Notes: a model not told the origin generated them from the letters alone. 64,000 nt of DNA from Ursus arctos (GCF_023065955.2 NW_026622786.1:43076938-43140937), one strand, 5' to 3'; counted from the stretch's first letter, positions 25,136-36,329 are shown. A program made the numbers and translations.

Positions 25136-26240
25136 CTTTGTGTCAATGCAGATTTTGTGTTTCCTCCTGTCACTGAAAGATTTTTGGGTTTGGATAAAAT
25201 TTTAGAAACTACGTTTGGCGTACTTCACAGTATCTAGTTGTGAGTAGTGTCTTTGCAGAAGTTTTGTAGAAGTTGAGATCTGGTAGTGAGGAGTGACTGG
25301 ACATGGTTTACGTGGGGGAACCAAGTGGCAGAGTGAATATTTAGCCTTGAGTCTAGAATGACCTTGAACAGTGCTATCCTGTAATGTTCTCACTGACTTC
25401 AGAGTCTTCTGGGAGCAAGATCTAAACTGCCTGCCAGTGCTTAGTAAAGGGTGGTTCTTCTCTAAAGAAAATAATCAAGGCCCCGATTAGACCTTTAAGT
25501 TAGGGAATATCTGGGGATCAGTTTTCCAGCTTCATGTTTCCATATGAAAAACCTCAACTGATGCATTTGGGGACACCAAGTTCACAATGTTCAGTTTCTT
25601 CCTCTCCCTGGGGTCTTTGGAGAGAGCAGTTGACAGAAAGTATAAATTACGTTGTGCTTTGCTCCTCGCCTCCAGGGGAAGCCTCTGGTTGTTCCACACG
25701 TCTGCTGACTGTGGGTGGGCAAGTCTGCTTACATCAGGATGAAGAGTTGCCAGGCCCACTATCAGTAGGTCTCAATCACTGGTCTTCAATATCAGCTCTC
25801 ATCAATATCTCTCTGACTTTTGGGTCTCTCTCTTTATTGATTCTAAATGTGGGTCTCTTTTTGGTTCTGAACTTGGGGGAGAAAGGGAGAGGAATGTTAA
25901 GGAATAACCCTCTTAAACCCTTATAGGTGCATGTTAAGAGGCTTTTCCCCACTCCCCAAGCCCATGCTGTATCATAGGGTGCACCAGTGAGAGTGCAAAT
26001 GCCACATCCTGAGTGGCTGGTTCTGCCAATGATGCAGCCCTCCGGGGGTGGTTATCTCTCTAGCTCAGGCTGTGACGTCATCAGTTTGGAAGGGGCTTTT
26101 GTAATGCATATGCTTTTCAAATGGATTATTAATGAAACTTAATTTTTAAAGTGGTATCCAGAGAAATTCCAAGGTTTCACGTAACTTAGTTTCATCATAG
26201 TGTTTCATGTAAGGAAACACAATCTAGCAGCAAAAGAATG
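25136..26240. other. Unannotated sequence with a CRE-like site
   Basis: No gene. A perfect palindromic TGACGTCA lies at 26073-26080, followed by AT-rich sequence around AATGCATATGC. The 130-codon frame at 25534-25926 shows no domain. Confidence 0.5.
26073..26080. promoter_or_regulatory. CRE/ATF-type palindrome TGACGTCA
   Basis: An exact consensus cAMP-response/ATF element in non-repetitive sequence. The match is real, but binding or function is unknown, and such 8-mers also arise by chance. Confidence 0.35.
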
Positions 26241-26244
26241 ATTC

Positions 26245-26335
26245 TATTTTTCAGGCTCTGTAACAGTCACCTTACATAAATTATCTCATTGAATTCTCAC
26301 TAGAAGTATTTTTCACCACATTTTATAGATGAGGA
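26245..26335 (-). mobile_element. MIR SINE fragment, antisense
   Basis: AATTATCTCATTGAATTCTC and ACATTTTATAGATGAGGAA are the MIR 3' half in reverse. It runs into CA-rich sequence. Confidence 0.75.
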
Positions 26336-26340
26336 ACCAC

Positions 26341-26382
26341 ACATGCACATGTGCACGCACACACACACACAACACACACAAA
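26341..26382. repeat. (CA)n-rich microsatellite
   Basis: Interrupted CA units between a MIR and an L2 fragment. Confidence 0.93.
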
Positions 26383-26497
26383 TAGAGAATGACTACATTG
26401 TGCCAGGTACTCTGCTAGGGGCTAGGGCCAGAATGGTGAGTGAACAGTAGTCCTTACCTTCTTGGAGTTACAGTCAAGTGTGTGGAGGCAAGAGGAG

Positions 26498-26539
<42 letters not shown>

Positions 26540-26581
26540 TTATATAAATATATATAAACATATATATATTAAATTATATAA

Positions 26582-26616
<35 letters not shown>

Positions 26617-26720
26617 AAATCCACACTGTAACTAACAGAAGCCTTTCAAGGACTGGGGAGCAAGGAAGGTTTCCTTGAGGAAGCCATATTTCAACTCAAC
26701 CCCAGTATGTTTGGTAGCAA
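26383..26720 (-). mobile_element. L2 LINE 3' fragment, antisense, split by a TA microsatellite
   Basis: ATTGTGCCAGGTACTCTGCT at the left is the reversed L2 3' end. After the TA tract, AAGGTTTCCTTGAGGAAGCC continues the L2 order. The microsatellite has therefore grown inside the element. Confidence 0.75.
26501..26616. repeat. (TA)n-rich microsatellite, about 116 bases
   Basis: Long TATATA runs with TTAAAT and AAACA interruptions. Such tracts can form cruciforms and are prone to length change. Confidence 0.95.
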
Positions 26721-26833
26721 AGCCTTTTCAAACCCCAATTAGTTGAGAACTGTTGAAGTCATGAATTTTATGTTCCAACAGACCTGGATTCAAATCCTAG
26801 GGGGTTTTGTTGCTGTTTTTAGGGTTTTGGTGA

Positions 26834-26864
26834 TTTTGTTGTTTTGTTTTGTTTTGTTTTGTTT
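26834..26864. repeat. (TTTTG)n tract
   Basis: Tandem TTTTG units inside the MIR. Confidence 0.9.
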
Positions 26865-26914
26865 ACTATTTGTGTCAAACCAAATAATTTTCAGTTTCAT
26901 TTTCATAGAGTGGT

Positions 26915-26953
26915 GAAGAAGATGATGATGATGACGATGATGATGGTGGTGGG
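26915..26953. repeat. (GAT)n tract
   Basis: GAT units with a GACGAT interruption and a GGTGGT end. Confidence 0.9.
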
Positions 26954-27035
26954 ACAATTACAGCGATCTCATAAGGTGAGGATTAAAAGCAATTAGATAC
27001 GTAAGCATTTAGCTCAGCGTCTGGCATCTGGATTT

Positions 27036-28321
27036 TCTTTTCTGTTCCTCTTGGTCTTGTCCACTTTTTCCTTCATCTTAGTTAGGCAGCCTTAATTCTG
27101 ATTCTCAAGAGCCTGGCTGTTAGTCTTAAAGTCTCTTTCCTTTTGGAATGTCCCTTTTGCACGGGACATTCATGCAGATGGGATTGCTAGAGGTATGTTC
27201 TCCTACCCAAACTCCCTAAAGTGGATATGTAGATTAGGTGCCCACCTTTCAAACAGAAGATCCATTGCTTGTGAGAAAAAGCCACTCACCACGAACCAAA
27301 GATTAAAAACAAACAAACAAATAAAACAAAACAGAATAGCTTATCTCTGAACCATCCTATCCAGTTGTCCAGTGTTTCTCAGCCCTGATCCCTTGGGGGT
27401 TTACTTTTCTTAGGTAGGTTGCAGACCTCTGCTCATTGCCCCTGGTTATGCAGCTCCCTCTGCTTGCTGTGCAGGTTGTGGCCACCTTGCTGAGCCTGGC
27501 CGCCCAGGACACAATTACTGCCAATTGCATTGGGATATTTTGTGTGAGAGAATGCCCTGTTACAAAGCACACAGAGGGAAGCAAAACACTGATTATTTAA
27601 TTTGCATTGTTTTTCCATGAATCTAAAGAAACTCCCTTCTGCAGGGAGCGTGGAGGCAAATGATTAAGACAAAACAACAGAATAGAATAAAATAAACCTA
27701 CTTGCTTAAAAGAAAAGGGTGGGGGGAACTCCTGGAAGCAGAAGCAGTCATAAACAACAATGTTATTTAAATAATACTATATCTCTCCTGCCTTATCATT
27801 CTGATTACATTCAACTAATCTACAAAATTGAAAGGTAATGAGCAGTATTTCCTTAAAGCACATTAAATAATAGTGTCAAAATGCAAATTTATTCATTAAG
27901 TATAGATGAGTGTGTTAAATATTCATGAATTGTTGTTCACACTATATAATTAATCCCATGGTCTTTGTGTCCAAAGCATTGAGAAGATAAAGGGTTGCAC
28001 CACCACTGTTACGAAATTATATCACTCCCCAAAATACCCCTCAGGGTAAAGGTCAGACATCTCGCGGATCTCAGTCTGGAACTTCATTTCATCAATACAG
28101 TACATTGTATCTTAGTAGGGACGTGGTCATCTGATGACACGGATTTATTTTTCCAACTCCTGCTGTCTGATGATCTAGGTGGAAAATAAATATTTCAGGC
28201 CTGAAGAAGATCTTGCTTTGCTTGACTATACTAGATCTGAGATTCTCTTACTTTCTGACCTTGGGCAAATGGAAGCACTTTATAAAAGTCCCCTTCTTAA
28301 ACAGAAAATGTCATGTTTCTA
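27036..28321. other. Unannotated sequence
   Basis: About 1.3 kb without a gene. A perfect POU octamer, ATGCAAAT, lies at 27881-27888 in AT-rich, non-repetitive sequence. Confidence 0.5.
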
Positions 28322-28400
28322 CTTCCTTTCCTACTCTTCCTTTTTTCTTCCTTCCTTCCTTCCTTCCTTCCTTCCTTCCTTCCTTCCTTCCTTCCTTTTT

Positions 28401-28459
<59 letters not shown>

Positions 28460-28547
28460 CTTTCTTTCTTTCTTTTTTTTCTTTCTTCTTCTTTCTTTCT
28501 TTCTTTTTTCTTTCTTTTCTTTCTTTTCCTTCCTTCCTTCCTTCTTT
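28322..28547. repeat. Long pyrimidine tract: (CTTC)n then (TTTC)n
   Basis: The plus strand is almost pure pyrimidine: about 15 CTTC-type units, then many TTTC units, then mixed T/C and a short CTTC return. The three overlapping Ser/Phe/Leu-rich frames here are artefacts. Confidence 0.97.
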
Positions 28548-29089
28548 GTGTCAGATTAGTCCTTTCATCTAGGATAGAGCACTGTAGTTTTATAATCTTT
28601 TGAAAATACAGACCATTTTCTCTATATGGCCCATCTCATCTAGGGCCATGTGGAGTTTAAAAATCATTTCTCTCCCAAAATGGCTAATGTATCTTTGTGA
28701 GTTCTGAAAAGTTAAAACCACCCATTCATAGTGTTTCTTATTTACTTTCTAAGCTACTTGTATTACTGTTTATTTTGATTCATGAGTATTGTTGGTCTCT
28801 GAAGAAACTCAAATGCAAAATAGCAAATGAAAAAAATTCAGATTTTTACCAAAAGTTGAAGAAGCCATAAGTTTTATTCCTCCTTTTATATCTAAGTTTA
28901 TTAATAAACTTTATAGTGTTTGGAAATTTTAAAGCTAGAAACCAGGTTTTTCCAATTCTGTGACTTATTAGTAATGAACTAGCTATGCATGATGTCTTTT
29001 ATGCAAAACGATATAAATGTAATTTTATGTCTGTATGGATTGGATTCTTGTTCTCAATGCTTTACCCTCCATATATTATACTTTTACAA
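28548..29089. other. Unannotated sequence
   Basis: AT-rich with nothing recognised. Confidence 0.5.
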
Positions 29090-29465
29090 CCCTACCTTTT
29101 TTCATGTGATTTGTGCAATATATTCTCCAAGAGTAGCCAAAGTATATTTCTCTGCTCCACTGATGTGGGACTTAGCCATATAACTTGTTTTGTCCAATGA
29201 AATGTTGGCAGAAGTGAAAGTGGGCCAGCTCAAAGCCAAGGCTTTAAGAGGCATCATGTGCTTGTACTCTCATTCCCTTATGCTTTTGTCATTCACCATA
29301 AGAAATACACGTCCCAGGGAGCTGCTAGTCCAAAAAGTATGAAAGGAAGAATGGATCTCTTTTACGCTGGAGCCAAGACCAGCTGAATTCCATACAAACT
29401 CAAGCATACCTGCAGATCTGTGAAGGTGAACACAGATGTTATAATAGGCTACTGGGTTTTGGAAT
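29090..29465 (+). mobile_element. Probable old MaLR-type LTR fragment (MLT1-like)
   Basis: ATGTGGGACTTAGCCATATA, then CCAATGAAATGTTGGCAGAA, then GCTTTAAGAGGCATCATGTG follow the order of MLT1-like LTRs as I remember them. Termini are not visible and the family is tentative. Confidence 0.5.
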
Positions 29466-29469
29466 ACGT

Positions 29470-30120
29470 ATGTGTTTATACTGATAAGTATACACAACAT
29501 AAAATTCACCAGTGTAACCATTTTTAAATGTGCGATACTGTATCATTAAGTACATTCACATTGTTGGGCAACCATCACCACCATCCATCTGCAGAACTTT
29601 TTCATATTCTCCATTTGCATCTCTTCATCCATTAAACACTTATTCCCCTTTCTTCCTTCCACCAGCCCCTAGCAACCACCATTTTACTTCTTCTTTCTAT
29701 GAATTTGATTATTTTAAAAACCTCATATAAGAGGAATCATACAATTTTTGTTCTTTCGTGGCTGGCTTATTTCATTTAGCATGTCTTCAAGGTTTATCCA
29801 TGTTGTAGCTTGTGTCAAATTCAATTCCTTTTTAAAGCTGAATGATATTCCACTGCATGTGTATACCACATTTTGTTTATCCATTCATCAGTGGACACTT
29901 GGGTTGCTTTTACCTTTTGGTTATTGTGAGTAATGCTGTTATGAATATGACTGTACAAACCTCTATTTGAGTCCCTTCTTTCTCTTCTTTTGAGTGTATA
30001 CCCAGAGGTGGAATTGCTAGATCATACCGTAATTCAATGATCATTTTTTGAGGAATATCCATATTGCTATACTGTTTTTCAAAGCTGCTGGACCATTTTA
30101 TTTTCCCACCATTTCACACA
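29470..30120 (-). mobile_element. Ancient L1 LINE 3' region, antisense
   Basis: Reversed L1 landmarks are clear: CATTTTGTTTATCCATTCAT near 29869, AGTGGACACTTGGGTTGC near 29890, and ACCCAGAGGTGGAATTGCTA near 30000. All frames are broken. Confidence 0.88.
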
Positions 30121-30239
30121 TCACTTATCATGGCAGCTCCATTTGAATTTGTGACTCCTGGGAAAAATAGAGATGTTCGGGAGCTTGGGACATTTAACTT
30201 TCCCAAGTCCCCAAATTCCTTGTGTGGCAGTGGGCAATG

Positions 30240-30460
30240 AGGAGTAGTGGAAAGAATCTAAGATTTAAAGTCCAAGAATCCTGAGGTCAAATCATGTTTC
30301 TGTCTTGGTCTTTTGGTGAGCCTGCACAAATATCTCAACTCTTCAAAGGCTCTGCTCTGTTATTTATAAAATAGAATTACCCATATTACAGGGTTATTGT
30401 GAGACTTACATGAGATAATATATATGAAAATGCCTAGAGGAGCAAAAGGAAGCCTTTATA
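30240..30460 (+). mobile_element. Diverged MIR SINE, sense
   Basis: CCTGAGGTCAAATCATGTTT and ACAGGGTTATTGTGAGACTT keep MIR order and spacing. Confidence 0.65.
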
Positions 30461-30544
30461 TATATGAGTTCCCTTCCCCTTCTGCTGCCCCAGACTGTCA
30501 GTGTTTAACAAGGACAACAACAGCAGCAGCAACAAAAACTTTCA

Positions 30545-30610
30545 ACTTCTGAGTGCTTATTGAATGCTAAATACTGTGTTAACTACTTTATAATCACTAT
30601 CTCAAGACCC
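30545..30610 (-). mobile_element. MIR fragment, antisense
   Basis: CTGAGTGCTTATTGAATGCT followed by ACTGTGTTAACTACTTTATA is the reversed MIR 3' end. Confidence 0.6.
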
Positions 30611-30649
30611 ATGACTTCCAGTAATGCCTAGGGTAGTCTTCCTATGGAT

Positions 30650-30955
30650 AGCCACAAGGCAATGTTCTTCCATCTTCAAATTTTTGCTTAAAAGTCATCT
30701 TCCCAATGAGACCTATCCTGACCACCCGCTGTTTTTTTTTTTTTTAAAGATTTTATTTATTTATTTGACACAGAGAGAATGAGCACAAGTAGGGGGAGCA
30801 GCAGGCAGGGGGAGAGGGAGAAGCAGGCTCCCCGCTGAGCAAGGAGCCCGATGTGCGGCTCAATCCCAGGACCCTGGGATCATGAACTGAGCCAAAGGCA
30901 AACACTTAACAACTGAGACACCCAGGCACCCCCTGACCACCCTTTTACTTGTGTT
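30650..30955 (+). mobile_element. L2 LINE fragment, sense, split by a SINE
   Basis: AAAAGTCATCTTCCCAATGA then CCTATCCTGACCACCC match the L2 3' region. The segment resumes after the SINE at 30732-30932. Confidence 0.65.
30732..30932 (-). mobile_element. SINEC SINE inserted in L2
   Basis: A poly-T left end and CCCAGGCACCCC right end. The perfect 10-base target-site duplication CTGACCACCC lies at 30718-30727 and 30933-30942, within the L2 sequence it interrupted. Confidence 0.95.
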
Positions 30956-30984
30956 TTGTCTCTGTGTTTCACTTTGGGTAGATT

Positions 30985-32270
30985 CTGTTGGTTCAGATTC
31001 TATTTGTATAAATTCTATGTCTTCAAGTTTAGTAGGTTTTTTCTTTCTCAATTATCTGCTGTTAATTTCATCTAGTATCTTTTTAATCTCATATATTGCA
31101 AATTTCATGTCTAGAAATTTAATAAGTCTTTTATATATATTACATGTCTTAACTTTTTTGAGCATATTCAAACAGTTATAAGAATTGTTTCAATATTCTT
31201 GCCAGCTAATTCCAATATCTGCATCAATTCTATATTGATTTTAACTGATTGATTTTTCTTCATATTTTCCTGCTTCTTTGCATTCCTAGTCATTTTTTAT
31301 TGAATGCCAGTTGTTGTAAATTTACTTTGTTGCATACTGGATATCTTTGTATTTTTATAGTCTTGAGCTTTGTTTTGGGACACAGTTAAGTTACTTAGAA
31401 GCAGTTTAATCCTTTCAACTTGTTCTTAAAACTTGTTAGGGGCGACCAGAGCAGTATTAAGGGTAGGACTAATTATTCTTCATACCCAGTCAAGAACTTT
31501 CTGAAAAACTCTACTCAATGCTCTATAAATGATGAGGTTTTCCAGTCTAGCTGATGAAAATGGGCACTATTCCTGGCCCTGTGTGAACCCTAGTAATTGT
31601 TCCCTCTAATCCCTTTCTAAAAAAAAATTAATTAATTAATTAATTAATTTTTATTATGTGTTAGTCACCATAGAGTACATCATTAGCTTTTGATGTAGTG
31701 TTCCATGATTCATTGTTTGCGTATAACACCCAGTGCTCCATGCAATACATATGCTTTTCTTAATACCCTATCACTGGGCTAACCCATCCCCCCACTCCCC
31801 TCTCCTCTAATCCTTTTAGATAACAAGTTCCCTGGCCTCAAATATGTGTGCTGACAAGCATCTGGAGACTGTAGGGAGACCCTCTGCAAATCAACAAAAT
31901 TCTCCATCTGTGTACTTTTCACCTGTCCGGTAGTCTGTTTTGCCAATGCTTATCACCTTGGTCTCTCTAGGATCCCAGCTTCTTCTTCTTTACTCAGGGT
32001 ATACACCAGAATTTGTTTGGGTTCCCTCTTCCTGAGAAATGGCCTGGAAACTCTTTCAAGTAGTAAGCTGGGACAGTGATAAAGCTTACATCATTTGTTT
32101 TCCATTTCTCAGAAATTACTGTCCTTTGTTGCCTGGTGTTCAGTATCTTGAAAACCTATGTTTTGCATATTTTATTTTCTTAGTAGTTTCAGGCAGAAAG
32201 GTGAATTCAGCCTTTCCTTTTCTGGTTGGAAGGTCTTCAATTATTTTTAAATTTTATTATTAAAACTATA
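30985..32270 (-). mobile_element. Ancient L1 5' region, antisense, split by a younger L1
   Basis: Resembles the 5' part of an ancient L1 (L1M/HAL1 group by recall): TTTTTATTGAATGCCAGTTG near 31294, AGTCTAGCTGATGAAAATGG near 31544, and AAATTACTGTCCTTTGTTGC near 32113. The younger L1 fragment at 31617-31804 divides it, with the flanks continuing exactly. Confidence 0.75.
31617..31804 (-). mobile_element. Carnivore-type L1 3' end, antisense, inside the older L1
   Basis: Landmarks are GTACATCATTAGCTTTTGAT, GCGTATAACACCCAGTGCTC and CCATCCCCCCACTCCCC. A near-perfect duplication of about 13 bases, CTCTAATCC(C)TTT, flanks it at 31604-31616 and 31805-31817. The 5' end is truncated. Confidence 0.88.
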
Positions 32271-33259
32271 TGTTTTATGTACATATCACAAGAAAGGTCA
32301 CTGGGCTTTAATTTACTTTTGTCATTTATAGGTGGGGAAAGCTATTTTGGGCATGTGCACTGGTCAATACTATTCAACTTTTTTATGATAAATTTAGGAA
32401 TTTGGAACCAGAACCACATGAAAATCTGGAACTAATCATCTTTTCTGTAAATAACACACCATCAATGGCAAAAGATAAAATAAAGAATTTTCTGTTTTCC
32501 CTTGTGAGTGCTTGGAGGTGGAAAGGGCAGAAAAACATCTGGATATAATTAAAATTACCAGAATGCAGGACTGCAGACATGCAAGCTAAATTTCAAGACA
32601 TCTTTTATCATCATCAGTCAAATTATTAATAAGATCATCATCAGTCAAATTATTAATAAGACAAAAGAATAACTGTGTAAAGCATGAGAATAGGATGGTG
32701 TCATTGTGAAGGACATCTCTTTGAGGTGTCATGATAGATGGAAGTGAGTAGTGACTACAGTGATCCTTCACTCTGGAGTTGTGAGGCCATAGATGCCCAG
32801 AGTGATAAACAAAAGGCATCACTAAGCAAGGCTACATTTGCATGGTCTTCAATGGGAAAGCTGAGCTTGAGTTGATTGATATAACATGGTATGGCTATAA
32901 AGTGGGCTGAGGGCTATAGCACCTAGAATTTCCTCAAATAGTTGGGTGTGGAGGTAAGGGTGAGGAAGCAGGTGGGAAAGCACATCTGTCTGCCTAAGTA
33001 TCACTGGTGATCCAGGGACATTTCTGGTATTTGAGAAGTGATCCTAGATTATTTGCTTATCTTTAACCAGATGCCTCATCCCACATGTTTATTTATTCAA
33101 TTTTGCTTTCATAGCACATATTGAAATGGATATTGTCAACTCTCACCAAAACGAATACTTTACTGTGAGCAATTCAATTGGGTTGAATCTCTTGGATATA
33201 ATTGGCCAGGTAATTTTTTTGGTTTCTTCATACCATATAAATGATTCACATATGGGAGT
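32271..33259. other. Unannotated sequence with a 27-base duplication
   Basis: No gene or repeat family recognised apart from the tandem duplication listed separately. Confidence 0.5.
32607..32660. repeat. Perfect two-copy 27-base tandem duplication
   Basis: The unit starts ATCATCATCAGTCAAATTAT and occupies 32607-32633 and 32634-32660 with no difference between copies. Confidence 0.97.
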
Positions 33260-33440
33260 GTGGAGGGTAATAAAAATAGTATTAGCAAAATAATTATTGG
33301 ACTCACTATAGGCCAAATTCTTTATATGTATCAACTCATTTAATCATGTCAATAGCTACAGAAATTAGATATTTCAGCTTTGTACATGAGGCTTGAAGAG
33401 ATGAAGTAACTTGCCCTAAGTCATACACTTTATGTGTAGT
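33260..33440 (-). mobile_element. MIR SINE, antisense
   Basis: ATCAACTCATTTAATCATGT, then GAAGAGATGAAGTAACTTGC and CCTAAGTCATACACTTTA follow reversed MIR order. Confidence 0.75.
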
Positions 33441-33454
33441 GAAATCTGAAAAGC

Positions 33455-33595
33455 CTCAGATACCTCATCTGAAAACGTGGGTGTTTATTGGATTCCCCTG
33501 AGTTGTTGTTAAGTGTTAAGTGAGATACGGTGTGAAAAGTTTTTAGCTATAATGCCTACCACAAAGTAAGTACCCACTACATGATAGATAAGTAC
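33455..33595 (+). mobile_element. MIR 3' half, sense
   Basis: CTCATCTGAAAACGTGGGTG, then TAATGCCTACCACAAAGTAA. Weakly conserved but in the right order. Confidence 0.55.
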
Positions 33596-33604
33596 CACCT
33601 TCAT

Positions 33605-33945
33605 TAACATTAGTGTTTTGCTCAAGGTCACACACTTAGTAAGTTGGAGCCAGGATTTAGAAACCTCTTCTTCTGATTCCAGAGCCTAAGCTTTTTTTTT
33701 AATTTTTTTAAAGATTTTTATTTATTTATTTGACAGAGAGAGAGAGAGAGAGCACAATTAGGAGAAGCGGCAGGCAGAAGGAGAGAGAGTAGCAGATTTC
33801 CCGCTGAGTAAGGAGCCTGATTCGGGGCTCTATCCCAGGACCCTGGGATCATGACCTGAGCTGGAAGCAGATGCCTAACCAACTGAGCCACCCAGGTGCC
33901 CCAGAGCCTACTTTTAACCACTGCTTTTAACCACTGCTCTCCAGT
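33605..33945 (-). mobile_element. MIR 5' half, antisense, split by a SINE
   Basis: TTTGCTCAAGGTCACACACT and GGAGCCAGGATTTAGAAACC are reversed MIR. The remaining piece continues after the SINE as TTTTAACCACTGCTCTCC. Confidence 0.75.
33692..33902 (-). mobile_element. SINEC SINE inserted in a MIR
   Basis: Poly-T left end, CCCAGGTGCCCC right end. The duplication AGAGCCTA lies at 33681-33688 and 33903-33910. Confidence 0.94.
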
Positions 33946-35084
33946 CCCCTATTTCCTACAGGCTTTGGTGTGATTAGAGGTGTAAGTTCAATTACTGGCG
34001 AGAAGATCTGACAAACAGGAAAATTTAAAAGAAAAAAGCAAGAAGGAATCATAAAAGAGAGGATCCATGGTTTCCAGAGGAGCTAGCTTCTTCATGAAAG
34101 GTTTTCTGGAAGTTCTTTCTGCCTACTCAAAACTTGAAACAAGACAGTGTTCTAAAAGCAGACCAGTAGATTACTTGCCAACCAAAGAGGAATTCATGGG
34201 ATGCCATCAGAAATTCCTGTGGATATCAGTCAAATTGGAAACATGAAGTAGCCAGATGCAGCAGTAGTCTTGAATGACTACCAACTGGTCAGCTCAATGA
34301 ATAGCTAGTATGATTAGTAAGACCAAGAAGAGAGATGTGACCAGTAAGGATGGGGTTCCTCAAAGCTAAGCTTCCTGGTGGGTTCAAGGAGCATAAAGGA
34401 AATATAATCCTAAAAAAAAAAAAAAAGAAAAAAAGCCAAAGCATTAAGCCAAGAGATCAGTAGTGGTGGTGGTGGGTGGGGTGGGGCAAAGGGGGAATAC
34501 TAGAAGCAGTAACAAGAACAGTAGTGGGTACAGCTGTTGTGCTCCACCTCTGGTCTTTAATTAGAACCAGCTCATCTAACTACACACAAGAGCTGATAAT
34601 GGATGATGGTTGCTACTTGAGGAATCATCTGAGTGTTTCTTTCATTTACCTGACTGACCTACTAATCCCTGTATTTTGACCCTGTATTCTAAAGTTTTTC
34701 TTGGCTTCCCAATATCTTCCCCAGTCCCCTTTTCACTTTGTTTACCCATTGAGAATTATTCTCAACGGACTGCAGTTATCATCCCCTTTGATGCTTCATT
34801 GCTTCATCTATCTCTTACCTATTGCAATGTCCTTGTGGTCACACGATGGTAAGATATCCTAGACTCTGGCAAGGCCCAGCCTTTGGAGCGGGAGCACCAT
34901 CACTTGAAGTGATCGGAAGCTCTATGGATGCCCTGGAGTCCAAACTATGGTGCACTGGGCTGTTAAAACAACTTTGCACTAAAGTTCTAGTTTGATTCTT
35001 CCCTGTCTTTCCAGGTGCTTCCTCACCTTTCCCTCTAGACCTTATGCTTCCTGAAATAAATTGAAAAGCGGTCAGCCTTCACAG
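33946..35084. other. Unannotated sequence
   Basis: About 1.1 kb with an A-run (about 34412-34426) and a GGTGGT patch near 34463. No gene recognised. Confidence 0.5.
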
Positions 35085-35260
35085 GCAGTCAGGCCTGGAA
35101 TACAATTCTGCTTAGTTGCTTAATTAGCAGTCTGATCTTGAGCCGCTTACTTAACTTCTCTGAACCTTACTTTCTTCATCTGTAAAGGGGGAAAATAATA
35201 GCACTTACCTCACAGAGCTGAGTGAGGATTAAAAGAGAGAACTCCATAGTTTTTATGCTT
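35085..35260 (+). mobile_element. MIR SINE, sense
   Basis: Clear MIR order: CTTACTTAACTTCTCTGAAC, TTCTTCATCTGTAAAGGGGG, then CTGAGTGAGGATTAAAAGAG. Confidence 0.85.
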
Positions 35261-35492
35261 GAAATAACATTCAATTTTTGCTCCCTTAATATTACTTATT
35301 AATAGTCCCTTTCTTCCTCCAGTTCCATCACCTATCTTTCCCATCTCTTACTTCTTTCAGCTGTCTTCTTCCTCAGATCTTCTTTTTAAACATGGCCAGA
35401 TTATTATTAAAAAAAAAAAAAACCTCCTCTATACTCTTTTTTAAACATACATTTTATTGTCAAATATGATAGACACACAAAAAAGTACAGGA
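35261..35492. other. Short unannotated gap with an A-run
   Basis: Pyrimidine-rich sequence and an A-run at about 35409-35422. Nothing else seen. Confidence 0.45.
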
Positions 35493-35509
35493 CTCTAAGG
35501 GTATATTTA

Positions 35510-35738
35510 TTTATTTATCTATCTATCTATTTATTTATTTATTTTTAAAGATTTTATTTATTTATTCATTCGACAGAGATAGAGACAGCCAGCGAGAGAG
35601 GGAACACAAGCAGGGGGAGTGGGAGAGGAAGAAGCAGGCTCATAGCGGAAGAGCCTGATGTGGGGCTCGATCCCATAACGCCGGGATCACACCCTGAGCC
35701 GAAGGCAGACGCTTAACCGCTGTGCCACCCAGGCGCCC
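35510..35738 (-). mobile_element. SINEC SINE with expanded TTTA/TCTA tail
   Basis: A young-looking antisense copy with GCAGGCTCATAGCGGAAGAG and CCCAGGCGCCC. The perfect 17-base duplication CTCTAAGGGTATATTTA lies at 35493-35509 and 35739-35755. Its A-tail, at the left here, has become a TTTA/TCTA microsatellite. Confidence 0.96.
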
Positions 35739-35755
35739 CTCTAAGGGTATATTTA

Positions 35756-36329
35756 ATAAATTAAAAAATGAATACCTGTATAGCCCCTCCCAGGTCAAAA
35801 ACTCGGACCTTATGCTTCATAATCTCCTATATTCATCACCTTTTCTCAGAGAGCCCCCATCACTCCCTTGCACTAACTGAAGGCTCACTTCCTCCTCTCC
35901 ATACAGATTTCCTTCCAGCGTTCTGAAGGGAAGTCATGGCATTTGTTGTCTGCCAGGAACTCCCATGAGGAAGGAGTGGGAAGGAACTGAGGGTGAAATG
36001 GGGAAAGGATGAGAAAAACTGACCAAATAGAGAGCCTCTTCTAGGGAAAGTCAGCATTCCAAATCATCTATGCCCAAGCTAACTCTAATCTGATCTTGGG
36101 GCCTTGGCCTTTCCTAAGGAGTTGCATCTGGAGAACTCAGGACCTGACGGTAGAGCTTTCTGGCAGCACCAGCTCTCAGTGTCTGGTGAGTTTCTGAGTT
36201 GTCCCACAGGTGGATCTGTCCAAAGAATGTGGGGATTGCTGAAAGCAGCTCCAGGGAATTGCCCTGGGAGGAGTTTACAACTGGGTTGCATTTCAGAATA
36301 GATCTCTAATTCCAGAGTGCATGACTAAT
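35756..36329. other. Unannotated sequence
   Basis: No gene. Overlapping short frames on both strands at 36085-36301 look like chance. Confidence 0.5.

Larger units (their letters stand above)
26775..27035 (+). mobile_element. MIR SINE carrying two internal microsatellites
   Basis: ACCTGGATTCAAATCCTAGG starts the element, and GTGAGGATTAAAAGCAATTA and TCAGCGTCTGGCATCTGG end it. Between them are a TTTTG tract (26834-26864) and a GAT tract (26915-26953). Confidence 0.75.

Noticed and set aside
28179..28603. Three overlapping open frames rich in Ser, Phe, Leu and Pro
   Set aside because: They are translations of the CTTC/TTTC pyrimidine tract in three phases, with no start context or domain.
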